From an uncultured Sutterella sp. (GTDB lineage: Bacteria > Pseudomonadota > Gammaproteobacteria > Burkholderiales > Burkholderiaceae_F): a stretch of 15,112 nucleotides of DNA. The position numbers and the translations under genes were made by a program. The stretch spans positions 1-15,112 of the forward strand of contig USAL01000038.1 in the NCBI GenBank assembly GCA_900552545.1. Reading direction: 5' to 3'. This document shows, in pieces, positions 1 to 7,976 of the stretch; the stretch's first letter is position 1, and each line of letters begins with the position of its first letter. Below the pieces are notes generated by a model that worked only from the letters and a program-made list of their open reading frames with translations, was not told the origin of the DNA and ran no database searches.

Positions 1-1212
<1,212 letters not shown>

Positions 1213-1256
1213 TGCGCCCGTCAGGCGCGCCCCAAAAGCCTTCTTTTAAGGACAGC

Positions 1257-1301
1257 AAAAAACCGCCGCGGCGTTTGGATGACGCCGGCCGGCGGTTTTT
1301 T
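1257..1301. terminator. Bidirectional Rho-independent terminator
   Basis: A six-A run and a GC-rich arm (1257-1274) pair with a GC-rich arm and a six-T run (1282-1301). The stem is about 18 bp with a 2-nt bulge and a 7-nt loop. A on one side and T on the other let it work in both directions. It sits between the convergent regulator (ending 1212) and brnQ (ending 1380). Confidence 0.9.
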
Positions 1302-1309
1302 GTGATTGG

Positions 1310-1343
1310 CTCACGGGGATTCTTCTTCAAGAATCCCCGTGAG
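1310..1343. repeat. Perfect 15-bp inverted repeat (hairpin)
   Basis: CTCACGGGGATTCTT (1310-1324) is followed by the 4-nt loop CTTC and then its exact reverse complement (1329-1343). It lies 8 bp past the terminator at 1257-1301 and 36 bp beyond the brnQ stop. No T-tract follows on either strand, so it is not a standard intrinsic terminator. It could be a 3'-end stabilising hairpin for brnQ mRNA, a protein-binding site or a dispersed intergenic repeat. The structure is directly visible; its role is unknown. Confidence 0.8.
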
Positions 1344-1379
1344 CTTTCAGAGCGGTTCTTGGAAACCCGCGTTTTTGTT

Positions 1380-2714
1380 TTAGGCGGCTGCCTTGGGTTG
1401 CGTGAAGGCTTTCTGCAGCAGGCCGATCACAAAGCCCACGACGGCAAAGCTGATCCAGCCGAGGCCATAGGAGTGCAGCGGCACCCAGCTCTTCAAGAAG
1501 GCTTCAAACCCGGGCATGGCGACCTGAGCGGTCTCAAGTCCGTTGATGAGGGCCATGATGAAGGTAAGGCCGATCGTCCAGACATAGACGCAGCGCGCGC
1601 CGCCGAAGCGGTTGTGCAGGAAGACGAGCAGCACGAGCGCAACGCAAAGCGGATAGAGGAACATCAGCACCGGAATCGTCGAGACGATGATGGTCTTGAG
1701 ACCGAAGAGGCCGATGAGGTAGCTCACGATCGTAAAGATCACGGCCCAGGCGGTGTAGCTCATCTTGCGGGTGAGGGCGTGGAAATAGGCCGCCGTGCAG
1801 CTGATGAGGCCGATGGCGGTGGTCAGGCACGCAAGGATTACCATCACCGAGAGCAGCACCGCACCGTTCTGGCCGAAGAGGATCTAGGCGCTTTCGGCAA
1901 GAATCGGCGCACCGGTGTCCTTCATGCCGATGGCGGCCACGCTCTCGGCGCCGACCTTGGCGATGAAGATGTAGATGAGCGCAAGAAGGGCGCCCGCGAT
2001 CACGCCCGACTTCAGGACTTCCTCGGAGACCGCCGAGGGCTTCTTGATGCCGTTGTCGTTGACCGCACGGATGACGAGCGAGGCAAAGATGAGCGCGGCG
2101 ATGGCGTCGAGCGTGTTGTAGCCGTCGAGGATGCCCTGGATCACGGCCTTGCCGGGCGTGGCGTAGGCTTCGCCCGCGGGCGGCATGGCGCCCATCGGCT
2201 CAAGGAAGGACTGCACGATGAAGGCCGCAAGCGAGAGCACCAGGAGGGGCGTGAGCACTTTGCCGATGCGGTCGACGAGCTTCGAGGGCGAGACGGCAAA
2301 CCAGAGCGCCACGCAGAAGAAGACAAGCAGGAAGATCGGCATCGCCATGCCGTCGGAAGTCTGCGGCAGGAACGGGCGCACGGCGATTTCAAAGGCGACC
2401 GTGCCGGTGCGCGGCAGCGCAAAGCAGGGGCCAATTGCCATGTAGCAGACGACCGTATAGAAGAGGCCGTAGGCCGGGCTCACGCGCGAGGCGATCTTGC
2501 CGAGAAAGCCGCAGCCCGAATAGGCGACTGCCATGACCGCCAAAAGCGGCAGGCCAACGCCGGTAACGCAAAAGCCGAGGACGGCCCACCAGATGTTTTC
2601 ACCCGCGTTTTGACCCATGGAGGCCGGAAAGATCAGGTTGCCTGCACCGAAAAAGAGTGCAAAGAGCATCAGTCCGATCGGTATGTAGCGAGTTTTGCTC
2701 GAGATCTGCTGCAT
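1380..2714 (-). pseudogene. brnQ: brnQ, branched-chain amino acid carrier, interrupted by an in-frame TAG
   Basis: BrnQ carriers import Leu, Ile and Val across the inner membrane, coupled to Na+ or H+. From the ATG at 2714 the protein begins MQQISSKTRYIPIGLMLFAL and contains family-typical stretches GAGNLIFPASMGQNAGENIW, GPCFALPRTGTVAFE and ILDGYNTLDAIAALIF. It stops at codon 277 (TAG, 1884-1886). The same frame then continues as ILFGQNGAVLLSVMVILACL and LTTAIGLISC to a stop at 1380. The full 1335-nt frame would give about 444 residues, close to the usual BrnQ size, so nothing else seems lost. The stop falls about 60% through and removes the last helices. One substitution would restore a sense codon (for example Tyr, Gln or Trp). 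TAG is the normal terminator of at least four other genes here, so recoding is unlikely. A sequencing error is possible. A purine-rich AAGGAA lies about 11 nt before the ATG. Confidence 0.9.
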
Positions 2715-3080
2715 GAACGAAGAATTCCTTTTGGTTTGTGAGGGCTCAAATTCTGCGCGAGCGTGTGGCCTCGGGCAAAAGCCTGCCGGAGGAGGCTTTC
2801 GGAGGCGTTCGCGGAAATTTTTGAGAAAAGTTCTTCTTGTGTCCCGCGGCTAGCGGCCGTGGGGCGAGTCTGAACGAGGAGTCGAGTCCCTTCTGCCGAA
2901 ATCGATGTAATGACCAAAGTGCACTCCGGCGGCAGGCCGGCTCCCGGACTTTGGCTCAGGAAATGTCCCTCGCAAGGGGGCGGGGACGCGGATGGCGTCT
3001 TGAGCTTTCTCGTGCGCGATTCCTTTCGTCCGCTTCTTGTTCGTCGTCTTCCGGACGACGGGAACCGGCGCTTTCTCAAG
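2715..3080 (-). promoter_or_regulatory. Candidate structured 5' leader of brnQ
   Basis: The gap between the divergent genes brnQ and the radical SAM gene is about 505 bp and holds no convincing gene. Four inverted repeats are visible. CGTCGTC/GACGACG (3042-3060) has a 5-nt loop. GTCCC/GGGAC spans 2965-2987. CCAAAGT-n5-CCGG pairs with CCGGACTTTGG (2914-2954). AAAGCCT/AGGCTTT (2778-2799) reads on the minus strand as a short stem followed by a T-rich stretch, about 63 nt before the brnQ ATG. Such a series would suit a structured leader or attenuator, but I recognise no known riboswitch consensus and no leader peptide rich in Leu/Ile/Val. The repeats are seen; regulatory use is inferred. Confidence 0.3.
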
Positions 3081-3087
3081 ACCGAAA

Positions 3088-3116
3088 CCTATAGTATAAA
3101 GTAGCGGGCTCGGCAA
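3088..3116 (-). promoter_or_regulatory. Candidate sigma-70 promoter for brnQ
   Basis: On the minus strand TTGCCG (3116-3111) and TATAGG (3093-3088) are separated by 17 bp, each matching four of six consensus bases. The overlapping TATACT (3098-3093) is a better -10 match but then the spacing is only 12 bp. The plus strand also has TATAGT at 3090-3095, a possible -10 for the rightward gene without a good -35. The AT-rich island stands out from its GC-rich surroundings. Confidence 0.3.
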
Positions 3117-3142
3117 CTTCGGCCGCCGGGGGCGCGATTGAG

Positions 3143-3158
3143 CGTGAAAAAATTCACG
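3143..3158. promoter_or_regulatory. Operator-like inverted repeat upstream of the radical SAM gene
   Basis: CGTGAA and TTCACG flank a 4-nt A spacer, giving a 16-bp dyad about 60 bp before the ATG at 3220. This spacing and symmetry would suit a dimeric repressor, but no regulator is identified and dyads of this size arise by chance. Confidence 0.2.
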
Positions 3159-3219
3159 GCAACCGGACGACGCCCTCTTCTAGTTTTTTCTTCACCTCTT
3201 TTTATTTCGACACCCTTTC

Positions 3220-4269
3220 ATGGCCCGTGCGAGCGAACTGAGCGACTTTATCGAGGAATTCACCTCCCTCGGCGCAAAACCCGAACACGTGCGGCGCATC
3301 TGGCGTGCCTGGCTCGGCATGGGCAGCTGGCAGCCGCCTCAGAGCTGGCGGTATCCGGCGGCGTTGGCCGAATGCATGGACGACATCCGCGCAAGGCTTG
3401 AAGCGCTCGTGCGGTTTGACCACCGGCAGAGCAGCCAGGCTGAGTCGGGCAAGCTTCTCGTGCATCTATCCGACGGCGAGTGCGTCGAATCGGTTCTTCT
3501 GCCGCGGCAGGCCGTCTGCGTCTCGACGCAGGTGGGCTGCGCCGTGGGGTGCGTCTTCTGCATGACGGGCAGAAGCGGTCTCGTGCGGCAGCTTTCAAGC
3601 GCCGAGATCGTCGCGCAGGTCGTTGCCGCCCGACGCGTGCGGCCCGATCTGAAGAAGGTCGTCTTCATGGGCATGGGGGAGCCGAGCCACAACCTGCGCG
3701 CGGTGATGGCCGCAGTCGACTTTCTCGCCGACGTGGCGCAGTTTCAGCACAAGCAGCTCGTGCTCTCCACGGTGGGCAACGAGCGGCTTTTCGCAACGCT
3801 TAAAGCCGCGCGCGTCAAGCCCGCGCTTGCGCTGTCGCTGCATACGACCGACAATGAAAAGCGCCGCCGGCTGCTGCCGCATTCGCGCCCCATCCCGGTT
3901 GAAACGCTGCTTCAAGAGGCCACCGACTATGCGGCCATGAGCAAGTACCCCCTGCAGATCGAATGGACGCTGATGGCGGGCGTCAATGACTCCGAAGCCG
4001 AAGTCGAGCGTCTGGCGGATCTCATCGAGGGAAAGCTCGCGATGGTGAACTTCATTGCCGTCAATCCCATCGAGGGATCCGTCTACAAGCGGCCCGAACG
4101 AGCGCATATGGAGGATCTCATCACGATTCTGCGGCGCAGACGACTTGTGGCCACGATCCGCGACAGCGCCGCGCAGGACATCGAGGGCGGCTGCGGACAG
4201 CTCAGGGCGCGGGTTCTCGCCAAAATTGCGCCCGAAAGCGCGTCTGAGACAAACCCAACGAAGGAGTAG
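3220..4269 (+). CDS. RlmN/Cfr-family radical SAM RNA methyltransferase
   Basis: Members of this family methylate an adenine of 23S rRNA (A2503) or of tRNA, using an Fe-S cluster, SAM and a methylated Cys. Cluster ligands are C107, C111 and C114 in CAVGCVFC. C100 (in AVCVSTQVG) matches the proton-donating Cys of E. coli RlmN. C325 (in GGCGQL) matches the methyl-carrying Cys. SAM-binding motifs include FMGMGEPSHN (149-158) and LSTVGN. At 349 residues it is shorter than RlmN (about 380). MGMGEP, in place of the NGMGEP of E. coli RlmN, recalls Cfr, and the gene is not beside ndk or hisS where betaproteobacterial rlmN often sits. It may therefore be a paralogue and not the housekeeping gene. The start is forced: an in-frame TAG lies at 3181 and no start codon lies between. 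No Shine-Dalgarno precedes it, since the leader is pyrimidine-rich. The next gene's ribosome site lies inside its last codons. The family is certain; the substrate is not. Confidence 0.88.
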   Translation: MARASELSDFIEEFTSLGAKPEHVRRIWRAWLGMGSWQPPQSWRYPAALAECMDDIRARLEALVRFDHRQSSQAESGKLLVHLSDGECVESVLLPRQAVCVSTQVGCAVGCVFCMTGRSGLVRQLSSAEIVAQVVAARRVRPDLKKVVFMGMGEPSHNLRAVMAAVDFLADVAQFQHKQLVLSTVGNERLFATLKAARVKPALALSLHTTDNEKRRRLLPHSRPIPVETLLQEATDYAAMSKYPLQIEWTLMAGVNDSEAEVERLADLIEGKLAMVNFIAVNPIEGSVYKRPERAHMEDLITILRRRRLVATIRDSAAQDIEGGCGQLRARVLAKIAPESASETNPTKE

Positions 4270-4273
4270 AAAC

Positions 4274-4741
4274 ATGCCCCGACGCAAGCAGAAACTGAGC
4301 AGATCGAAGTCGCGCACGGCCTGGCTTGCCTGGCTCGCTTGGGCGATCGTGGGCTCGATCTTCATGTTTGAAGACACCGAAGGCGGCAGCGGCACCTTCG
4401 CCCTGATTCTCACGGCGCCCTTCTGGTTCGTCTTCGTCCTGTGGCCCTTCCTGTGGATCTGGCTCAAAACCCGGCGCGATCCCGCGCTCGTTGAAATCGA
4501 CGACGACATAACGGCCGCCGGTCGGACGGCGCGGCTCGTACAGAAAGAAGGCGTGCGCTACGTTGAAACGGCGCCCTTTGCCGCGGCCTTCGGCGTTGCC
4601 GCCAAGGGAACCGTCAGGCTCCCCGGCGGGGACGAGGCCTTTACGCCCGTTGAAGACATCCGCGCGCTTGTCCAGCGCACGGCCGAGGATGCTCCGGTGC
4701 GGCAGTGGCTAGCCGTGGTCGACAGCATCCCGTCGCCTTGA
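4274..4741 (+). CDS. Small two-helix membrane protein of unknown function
   Basis: The start ATG at 4274 is preceded at 8 nt by AAGGAG (4260-4265), which lies in the final codons of the upstream methyltransferase. Translation is therefore probably coupled and the two genes share an operon. The predicted 155-residue protein has a basic N-terminus (MPRRKQKLSRSKSR) and hydrophobic helices at about 16-32 and 41-64. A soluble C-terminal half of about 90 residues begins with TRRDPALVEIDDDI. Both ends are probably cytoplasmic, following the positive-inside rule (R/K before helix 1 and KTRRD after helix 2). I do not recognise a domain. The soluble part has no Cys cluster or obvious catalytic motif. 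A functional link to the RNA methyltransferase is suggested only by position. The gene ends before a bidirectional terminator. Confidence 0.8.
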   Translation: MPRRKQKLSRSKSRTAWLAWLAWAIVGSIFMFEDTEGGSGTFALILTAPFWFVFVLWPFLWIWLKTRRDPALVEIDDDITAAGRTARLVQKEGVRYVETAPFAAAFGVAAKGTVRLPGGDEAFTPVEDIRALVQRTAEDAPVRQWLAVVDSIPSP

Positions 4742-4770
4742 TGCCTGGCGTCAGATAAAAAGAACTCACC

Positions 4771-4818
4771 AAAAAATTCGCCCGTACGGCACCCAAATCC
4801 GTACGGGCGAAAATTTTT
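4771..4818. terminator. Bidirectional Rho-independent terminator
   Basis: TTCGCCCGTACGG (4777-4789) pairs perfectly with CCGTACGGGCGAA (4799-4811), giving a 13-bp stem and 9-nt loop. An A-run lies before it and a T-run after it. It separates the membrane-protein gene (ending 4741) from the convergent tolA (ending 4851) and can serve both. Confidence 0.92.
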
Positions 4819-4850
4819 CCTCAAGCGGCGCGCGCGTTTTTGCTGTGTGC

Positions 4851-6305
4851 TTAATACCCTGCGTTGTCTTCGACTGGGTCGAAGATCAACCGCAGCTCGC
4901 GGGGCATCTCGGCCGGACTCATGTCGGCCGGACGCGGCACGGGATTGCACTTGGTGATGGCGCGTTCAACGGCGCTGTCGTAGGCCGGAAGCCCCGAGCT
5001 CTGCACCTGCTTGGGTTGCCCGACATGCTCGCCCGTGGGCAGAAGTTGGAGCGTATAGATCGCCTTGTGTTCGTTCGCCTTGAGTCCGTTGGGCACCGTG
5101 TAGATGATGTGCGGACGGATGCAGGCGATGACGCGTCCGGCAAAGCGCGCTGAAGCCGTGCCGGAGACATTGCGCCGATGGGTCTCAGGCGACCCGGTTG
5201 TCTTGCCTGCGCGGTTGTTTTCGGCTTGCGGTGCGCCGGTGATGCGCGCGAGTTCCTCGCGGCGCAGCTGTTCGGCGATGCGGCGCTGCTCGGCGCGGCG
5301 CTGTTCGGCAAGCTTCTTCTGGCGCGCGGCCTCAGCTTTCCGCTTTTCCTCGGCAATGCGCTTTTCCTCGGCAATGCGCTTTTCTTCCGCAATGCGAGCT
5401 TCCTCAGCCTTGCGGGCCTCTTCAGCCTTTCTAGCTTCCTCGGCCGTTCGTGCTTCTTCAGCCAAGCGGGCTTCTTCAGCCTTGCGAGCTTCCTCAGCTT
5501 TTCGGGCTTCCTCAGCCAGACGTGCCTCTTCGGCCTTTCGTGCTTCTTCAGCCAGACGCGCCTCTTCAGCTTTGCGTGCCTCCTCGGCCAGGCGCTGCTC
5601 TTCAGCAATGCGTGCTTCCTCGGCCTTGCGTGCCTCCTCGGCCAGACGCTGCTCTTCAGCGATGCGCGCTTCCTCGGCCTTGCGGGCCTCCTCGGCCAGG
5701 CGCTGTTCTTCGGCAATGCGCGCTTCCTCGGCCTTGCGGGCCTCCTCGGCCAGGCGCTGCTCTTCGGCAATGCGCGCTTCCTCAGCTTTGCGGGCCTCCT
5801 CAGCCAGACGCGCCTCTTCGGCCTTTCGGGCTTCCTCGGCCTGACGTTGTTCTTCGGCGATGCGTGCTTCCTCAGCCTTTCGAGCTTCCTCGGCCTGACG
5901 TTGTTCTTCGGCGATGCGTGCTTCCTCAGCCTTTCGAGCTTCTTCAGCCAAGCGCGCCTCCTCAGCCTTGCGGGCTTCTTCGGCGAGGCGCTCCTCTTCG
6001 GCCTGCTTGGCAAGCTCTTCGGGCGTGGGACCGGGATCAGGTTCGGGGGCTTCCTCCTGGGGAGGTTCCGGGGCTTGCTGCTGCTCCTCTTGCGGGAGCT
6101 CGCTTGCGGTACCGTCTACGTTCTCGCCCGAGGCATCTTCCGGCGACCAGAGTTCGGCGTAAAACGACTCGGGTTCCGTGCGCCACTGAAAGACCATGGT
6201 GAGTCCGAGAAACAGCAGCACGTGAACGGCGGCTGCCGCCAGGAATCCCAGCGGCAGGTCGTAACCCTTCTGGTTGCTCACGCGGTCTCGACGGGGGTCG
6301 GTCAT
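4851..6305 (-). CDS. tolA: TolA, Tol-Pal envelope protein with long repeat domain
   Basis: TolA links the TolQ-TolR proton-driven motor in the inner membrane to TolB and Pal at the outer membrane. The 484-residue protein shows the three family parts. One membrane anchor lies at about 18-40 (GFLAAAAVHVLLFLGLTMVF) after a charged N-terminus. A Pro/Glu-rich linker (about 60-95) leads to an Ala/Glu/Arg/Lys helical domain. A C-terminal globular domain (about 385-484) contains GRVIACIRPHIIY and YTLQLLPTGEHV and ends RELRLIFDPVEDNAGY, as in TolA/TonB C-domains. The helical domain contains about 37 tandem six-residue units of the form xAEE(A/Q/K)R (107-328). It is somewhat longer than E. coli TolA (421 residues), mostly through these repeats. 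It starts 18 nt after tolR, with AAGGGG upstream, and is the last gene of the cluster. Confidence 0.95.
   Translation of the reverse strand: MTDPRRDRVSNQKGYDLPLGFLAAAAVHVLLFLGLTMVFQWRTEPESFYAELWSPEDASGENVDGTASELPQEEQQQAPEPPQEEAPEPDPGPTPEELAKQAEEERLAEEARKAEEARLAEEARKAEEARIAEEQRQAEEARKAEEARIAEEQRQAEEARKAEEARLAEEARKAEEARIAEEQRLAEEARKAEEARIAEEQRLAEEARKAEEARIAEEQRLAEEARKAEEARIAEEQRLAEEARKAEEARLAEEARKAEEARLAEEARKAEEARKAEEARLAEEARTAEEARKAEEARKAEEARIAEEKRIAEEKRIAEEKRKAEAARQKKLAEQRRAEQRRIAEQLRREELARITGAPQAENNRAGKTTGSPETHRRNVSGTASARFAGRVIACIRPHIIYTVPNGLKANEHKAIYTLQLLPTGEHVGQPKQVQSSGLPAYDSAVERAITKCNPVPRPADMSPAEMPRELRLIFDPVEDNAGY
5322..6005 (-). repeat. 18-bp tandem repeats encoding the TolA helical domain
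   Basis: About 37-38 consecutive 18-bp units encode xAEExR hexapeptides. They are partly organised in 54-bp super-units reading LAEEARKAEEARIAEEQR; nearly identical 54-bp copies adjoin at about 5821-5940. The array is prone to slippage and to assembly errors, so the true copy number may differ. It also produces long antisense open frames that are not genes. Confidence 0.92.
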
Positions 6306-6323
6306 TGTTGCTGGCCCCTTGAA

Positions 6324-6752
6324 TCAGCGGCGCGAGGCCTCGATCTGCAGCGCAAGACCCACGCGCTCGATCTTGGCTTCCTGCAGCGTCTTCATGACGT
6401 TGATGACCTGCTCATAGCGCACGTCCTTGTCGGCGGCGATCACCACCGGCGTGGCAAGCCCCGCCTGGGCGCTGCGCACGTTGTTGACGAGCGTGGCAAT
6501 GTCGACGGGCCGCAGACCGTTCTTCGTTTTGATCGAAATGCGGCTGTCGGGGTGCACCACGATCTGCACGTTCTCAGGCGGCTCCTTGCCCGCCTTGTGC
6601 ACCGAGGGGAGGTTCACGACGGAAGGATTCACGAAGGGGGCCGCGACCATCAGTATCACGACGAGCACGAGCATGACGTCGATGTAGGGCACGACGTTCA
6701 TGTCGCTCATCATGCGGCGGCGGCCGCGGTTGGAGGAATTACGCAATCCCAT
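6324..6752 (-). CDS. tolR: TolR, ExbD/TolR-type proton channel subunit
   Basis: TolR works with TolQ to harvest the proton-motive force and energise TolA. The 142-residue protein has a short basic cytoplasmic start (MGLRNSSNRGRRRM), one membrane helix (about 22-41) and a periplasmic domain. The helix carries the key proton-relay Asp at D25 in NVVPYIDVMLVLVVILMVAA, equivalent to Asp23 of E. coli TolR. The C-terminal part (VVIAADKDVRYEQVINVMKT) matches the ExbD/TolR fold signature. Length is normal for the family. It begins 17 nt after tolQ, with AGGTG upstream of the ATG, and tolA follows after 18 nt, so the three are one transcription unit. Confidence 0.96.
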   Translation of the reverse strand: MGLRNSSNRGRRRMMSDMNVVPYIDVMLVLVVILMVAAPFVNPSVVNLPSVHKAGKEPPENVQIVVHPDSRISIKTKNGLRPVDIATLVNNVRSAQAGLATPVVIAADKDVRYEQVINVMKTLQEAKIERVGLALQIEASRR

Positions 6753-6769
6753 GACGGCACCTGCGGCGA

Positions 6770-7435
6770 TCAGCGCTGACGGGCGAGGATGTTGAGGAAC
6801 TCCTCGCTGAAGCTGTCGAAGCGGTTGCTGATGCGCTCGATGCGGCTTGCGAAGTAGTTGTAGGCGGCCGTGGCTGGAATGGCGGCGAAAAGGCCGATGG
6901 CGGTTGCAATGAGCGCTTCGGCGATGCCCGGAGCAACCACGGCAAGCGAGACGTTTTCAAGCGAGGAGAGGCCCGTGAAGGCGTTCATGATGCCCCAGAC
7001 CGTGCCGAAAAGGCCGATGTAGGGCGACACCGAGCCGATCGAGGCAAGCATCGGCAGGCCGCGCTCGAGGTCGTCGAGCTCGCGCTGAAACGAGGCGCTC
7101 ATCGAGCGGCGCACGCCCGAGAGCGCGTCGTCGTCGTGGCGCCCGGTGCGCTTGAGAAATTCCGTCATGCCCGCGGCGAAGATGCGCTCCTCGGCGCCGG
7201 TGCGGTCCTGGCGCGTGGTGGCCGTCTCGTAGAGCTTGGCGAGATCGGCGCCCGACCAGAAGCGCTTTTCAAAGTCGTCGGACTGTCGGGCCGCCCGCGA
7301 GAGCACAAGGCCCTTGGAGAAGATCGTCGCCCAGCTGATGAGCGAGGCGGCAACAAGAATCGCCAGAACGCACTTCACAACAATGGAGGCGTTCATGACG
7401 AGCGTGATGATGGAAAGATCGGCGGTGGTGTTCAT
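6770..7435 (-). CDS. tolQ: TolQ, MotA/TolQ/ExbB-type proton channel subunit
   Basis: TolQ forms the multimeric inner-membrane proton channel around TolR. The 221-residue protein has three membrane helices at about 16-37, 131-153 and 165-193, with a large cytoplasmic loop after the first. Conserved stretches are FEKRFWSGADLAKLYE, the helix-2 block SVSPYIGLFGTVWGIMNAF and the helix-3 block VAPGIAEALIATAIGLFAAI, all very close to E. coli TolQ. Length fits the family. No strong Shine-Dalgarno precedes the ATG, but the N-terminus aligns well with known TolQ. It lies 106 nt after ybgC, a gap without a gene. Confidence 0.96.
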   Translation of the reverse strand: MNTTADLSIITLVMNASIVVKCVLAILVAASLISWATIFSKGLVLSRAARQSDDFEKRFWSGADLAKLYETATTRQDRTGAEERIFAAGMTEFLKRTGRHDDDALSGVRRSMSASFQRELDDLERGLPMLASIGSVSPYIGLFGTVWGIMNAFTGLSSLENVSLAVVAPGIAEALIATAIGLFAAIPATAAYNYFASRIERISNRFDSFSEEFLNILARQR

Positions 7436-7541
7436 GTCGACGAGCGTAAGATTCGGATGAAGAAAGTGTCGTGCGGACGGTACTTTTCAATTGTCTGGGG
7501 CGGTGCGGCCGAAAGACGGTCAAAAGAGGTCTGACGGCGCC

Positions 7542-7976
7542 CTATTTCTCGGGGTTGCCGAGCTTTTCAATGAGCGCCTCGCGGATGGCCTCGGGAAACT
7601 CGACCGGCACGCCGCGGGAGGCGTCGATGCTTGCGCACTGCACGCGCGCGTCGGTGAGAAGCTCGTCGCCTCGGCGGATCATCTGGTGAAAGACGATGCT
7701 TGCGTGCCGCATCGAGTCGATCGTCGTTTCGACCGTGAGCAGATCGTCGAGCTTGGCCGGACGCCGGTAGGCGATCTCGAGCTTGCTCACGACGATGATA
7801 GGCTCGCCCGAAAGCCGCATGGCGTTTTGCTCAAAGCCCAGTGCGCGCAGCATCTCGGTGCGGGCACGCTCCATGTAGCGCAGGTAGTTTGAGTGATAGA
7901 CGATGCCGCCGGCGTCCGTATCTTCCCAGTAGATGCGAACGTTGATCCTGAAGGTTCTGTCCTCTGTGGTCTGCAT
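7542..7976 (-). CDS. ybgC: YbgC-type acyl-CoA thioesterase of the tol-pal cluster
   Basis: This is a 144-residue single hotdog-fold (4HBT) thioesterase. YbgC proteins hydrolyse acyl-CoA thioesters and are associated with phospholipid metabolism at the membrane. The active-site segment IYWEDTDAGGIVYHSNYLRY is intact, with the catalytic Asp at D21 and the conserved His at H28, followed by MERARTEML as in E. coli YbgC. It is the first gene of the leftward ybgC-tolQ-tolR-tolA cluster, its usual place. The start ATG at 7976 has only a weak AAGA-type ribosome site. The gene probably shares a promoter region (7977-8272) with the divergent peptide transporter operon. Confidence 0.95.
   Translation of the reverse strand: MQTTEDRTFRINVRIYWEDTDAGGIVYHSNYLRYMERARTEMLRALGFEQNAMRLSGEPIIVVSKLEIAYRRPAKLDDLLTVETTIDSMRHASIVFHQMIRRGDELLTDARVQCASIDASRGVPVEFPEAIREALIEKLGNPEK

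Noticed and set aside
1380..1859. Separate 159-residue membrane protein
   Set aside because: It is in the same frame as the upstream brnQ part and matches the C-terminal third of BrnQ; it is the remainder after the TAG, not an independent gene.
2669..3116. Small open frames on both strands in the gap upstream of brnQ
   Set aside because: They overlap each other, have no clear ribosome site, and are Ser/Arg/Pro-rich without recognisable motifs. A non-coding regulatory role fits better.
5322..6005. Possible CRISPR or intergenic satellite array
   Set aside because: The units are 18 bp without spacers and encode in-frame TolA hexapeptides, so this is a coding repeat.
5178..6779. Long open frame (533 codons) on the plus strand opposite tolA and tolR
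   Set aside because: It mirrors the TolA repeat array and gives low-complexity Phe/Leu/Gly-rich sequence. The minus-strand frames are unmistakable TolA and TolR. Other plus-strand frames in the same array are likewise artefacts.
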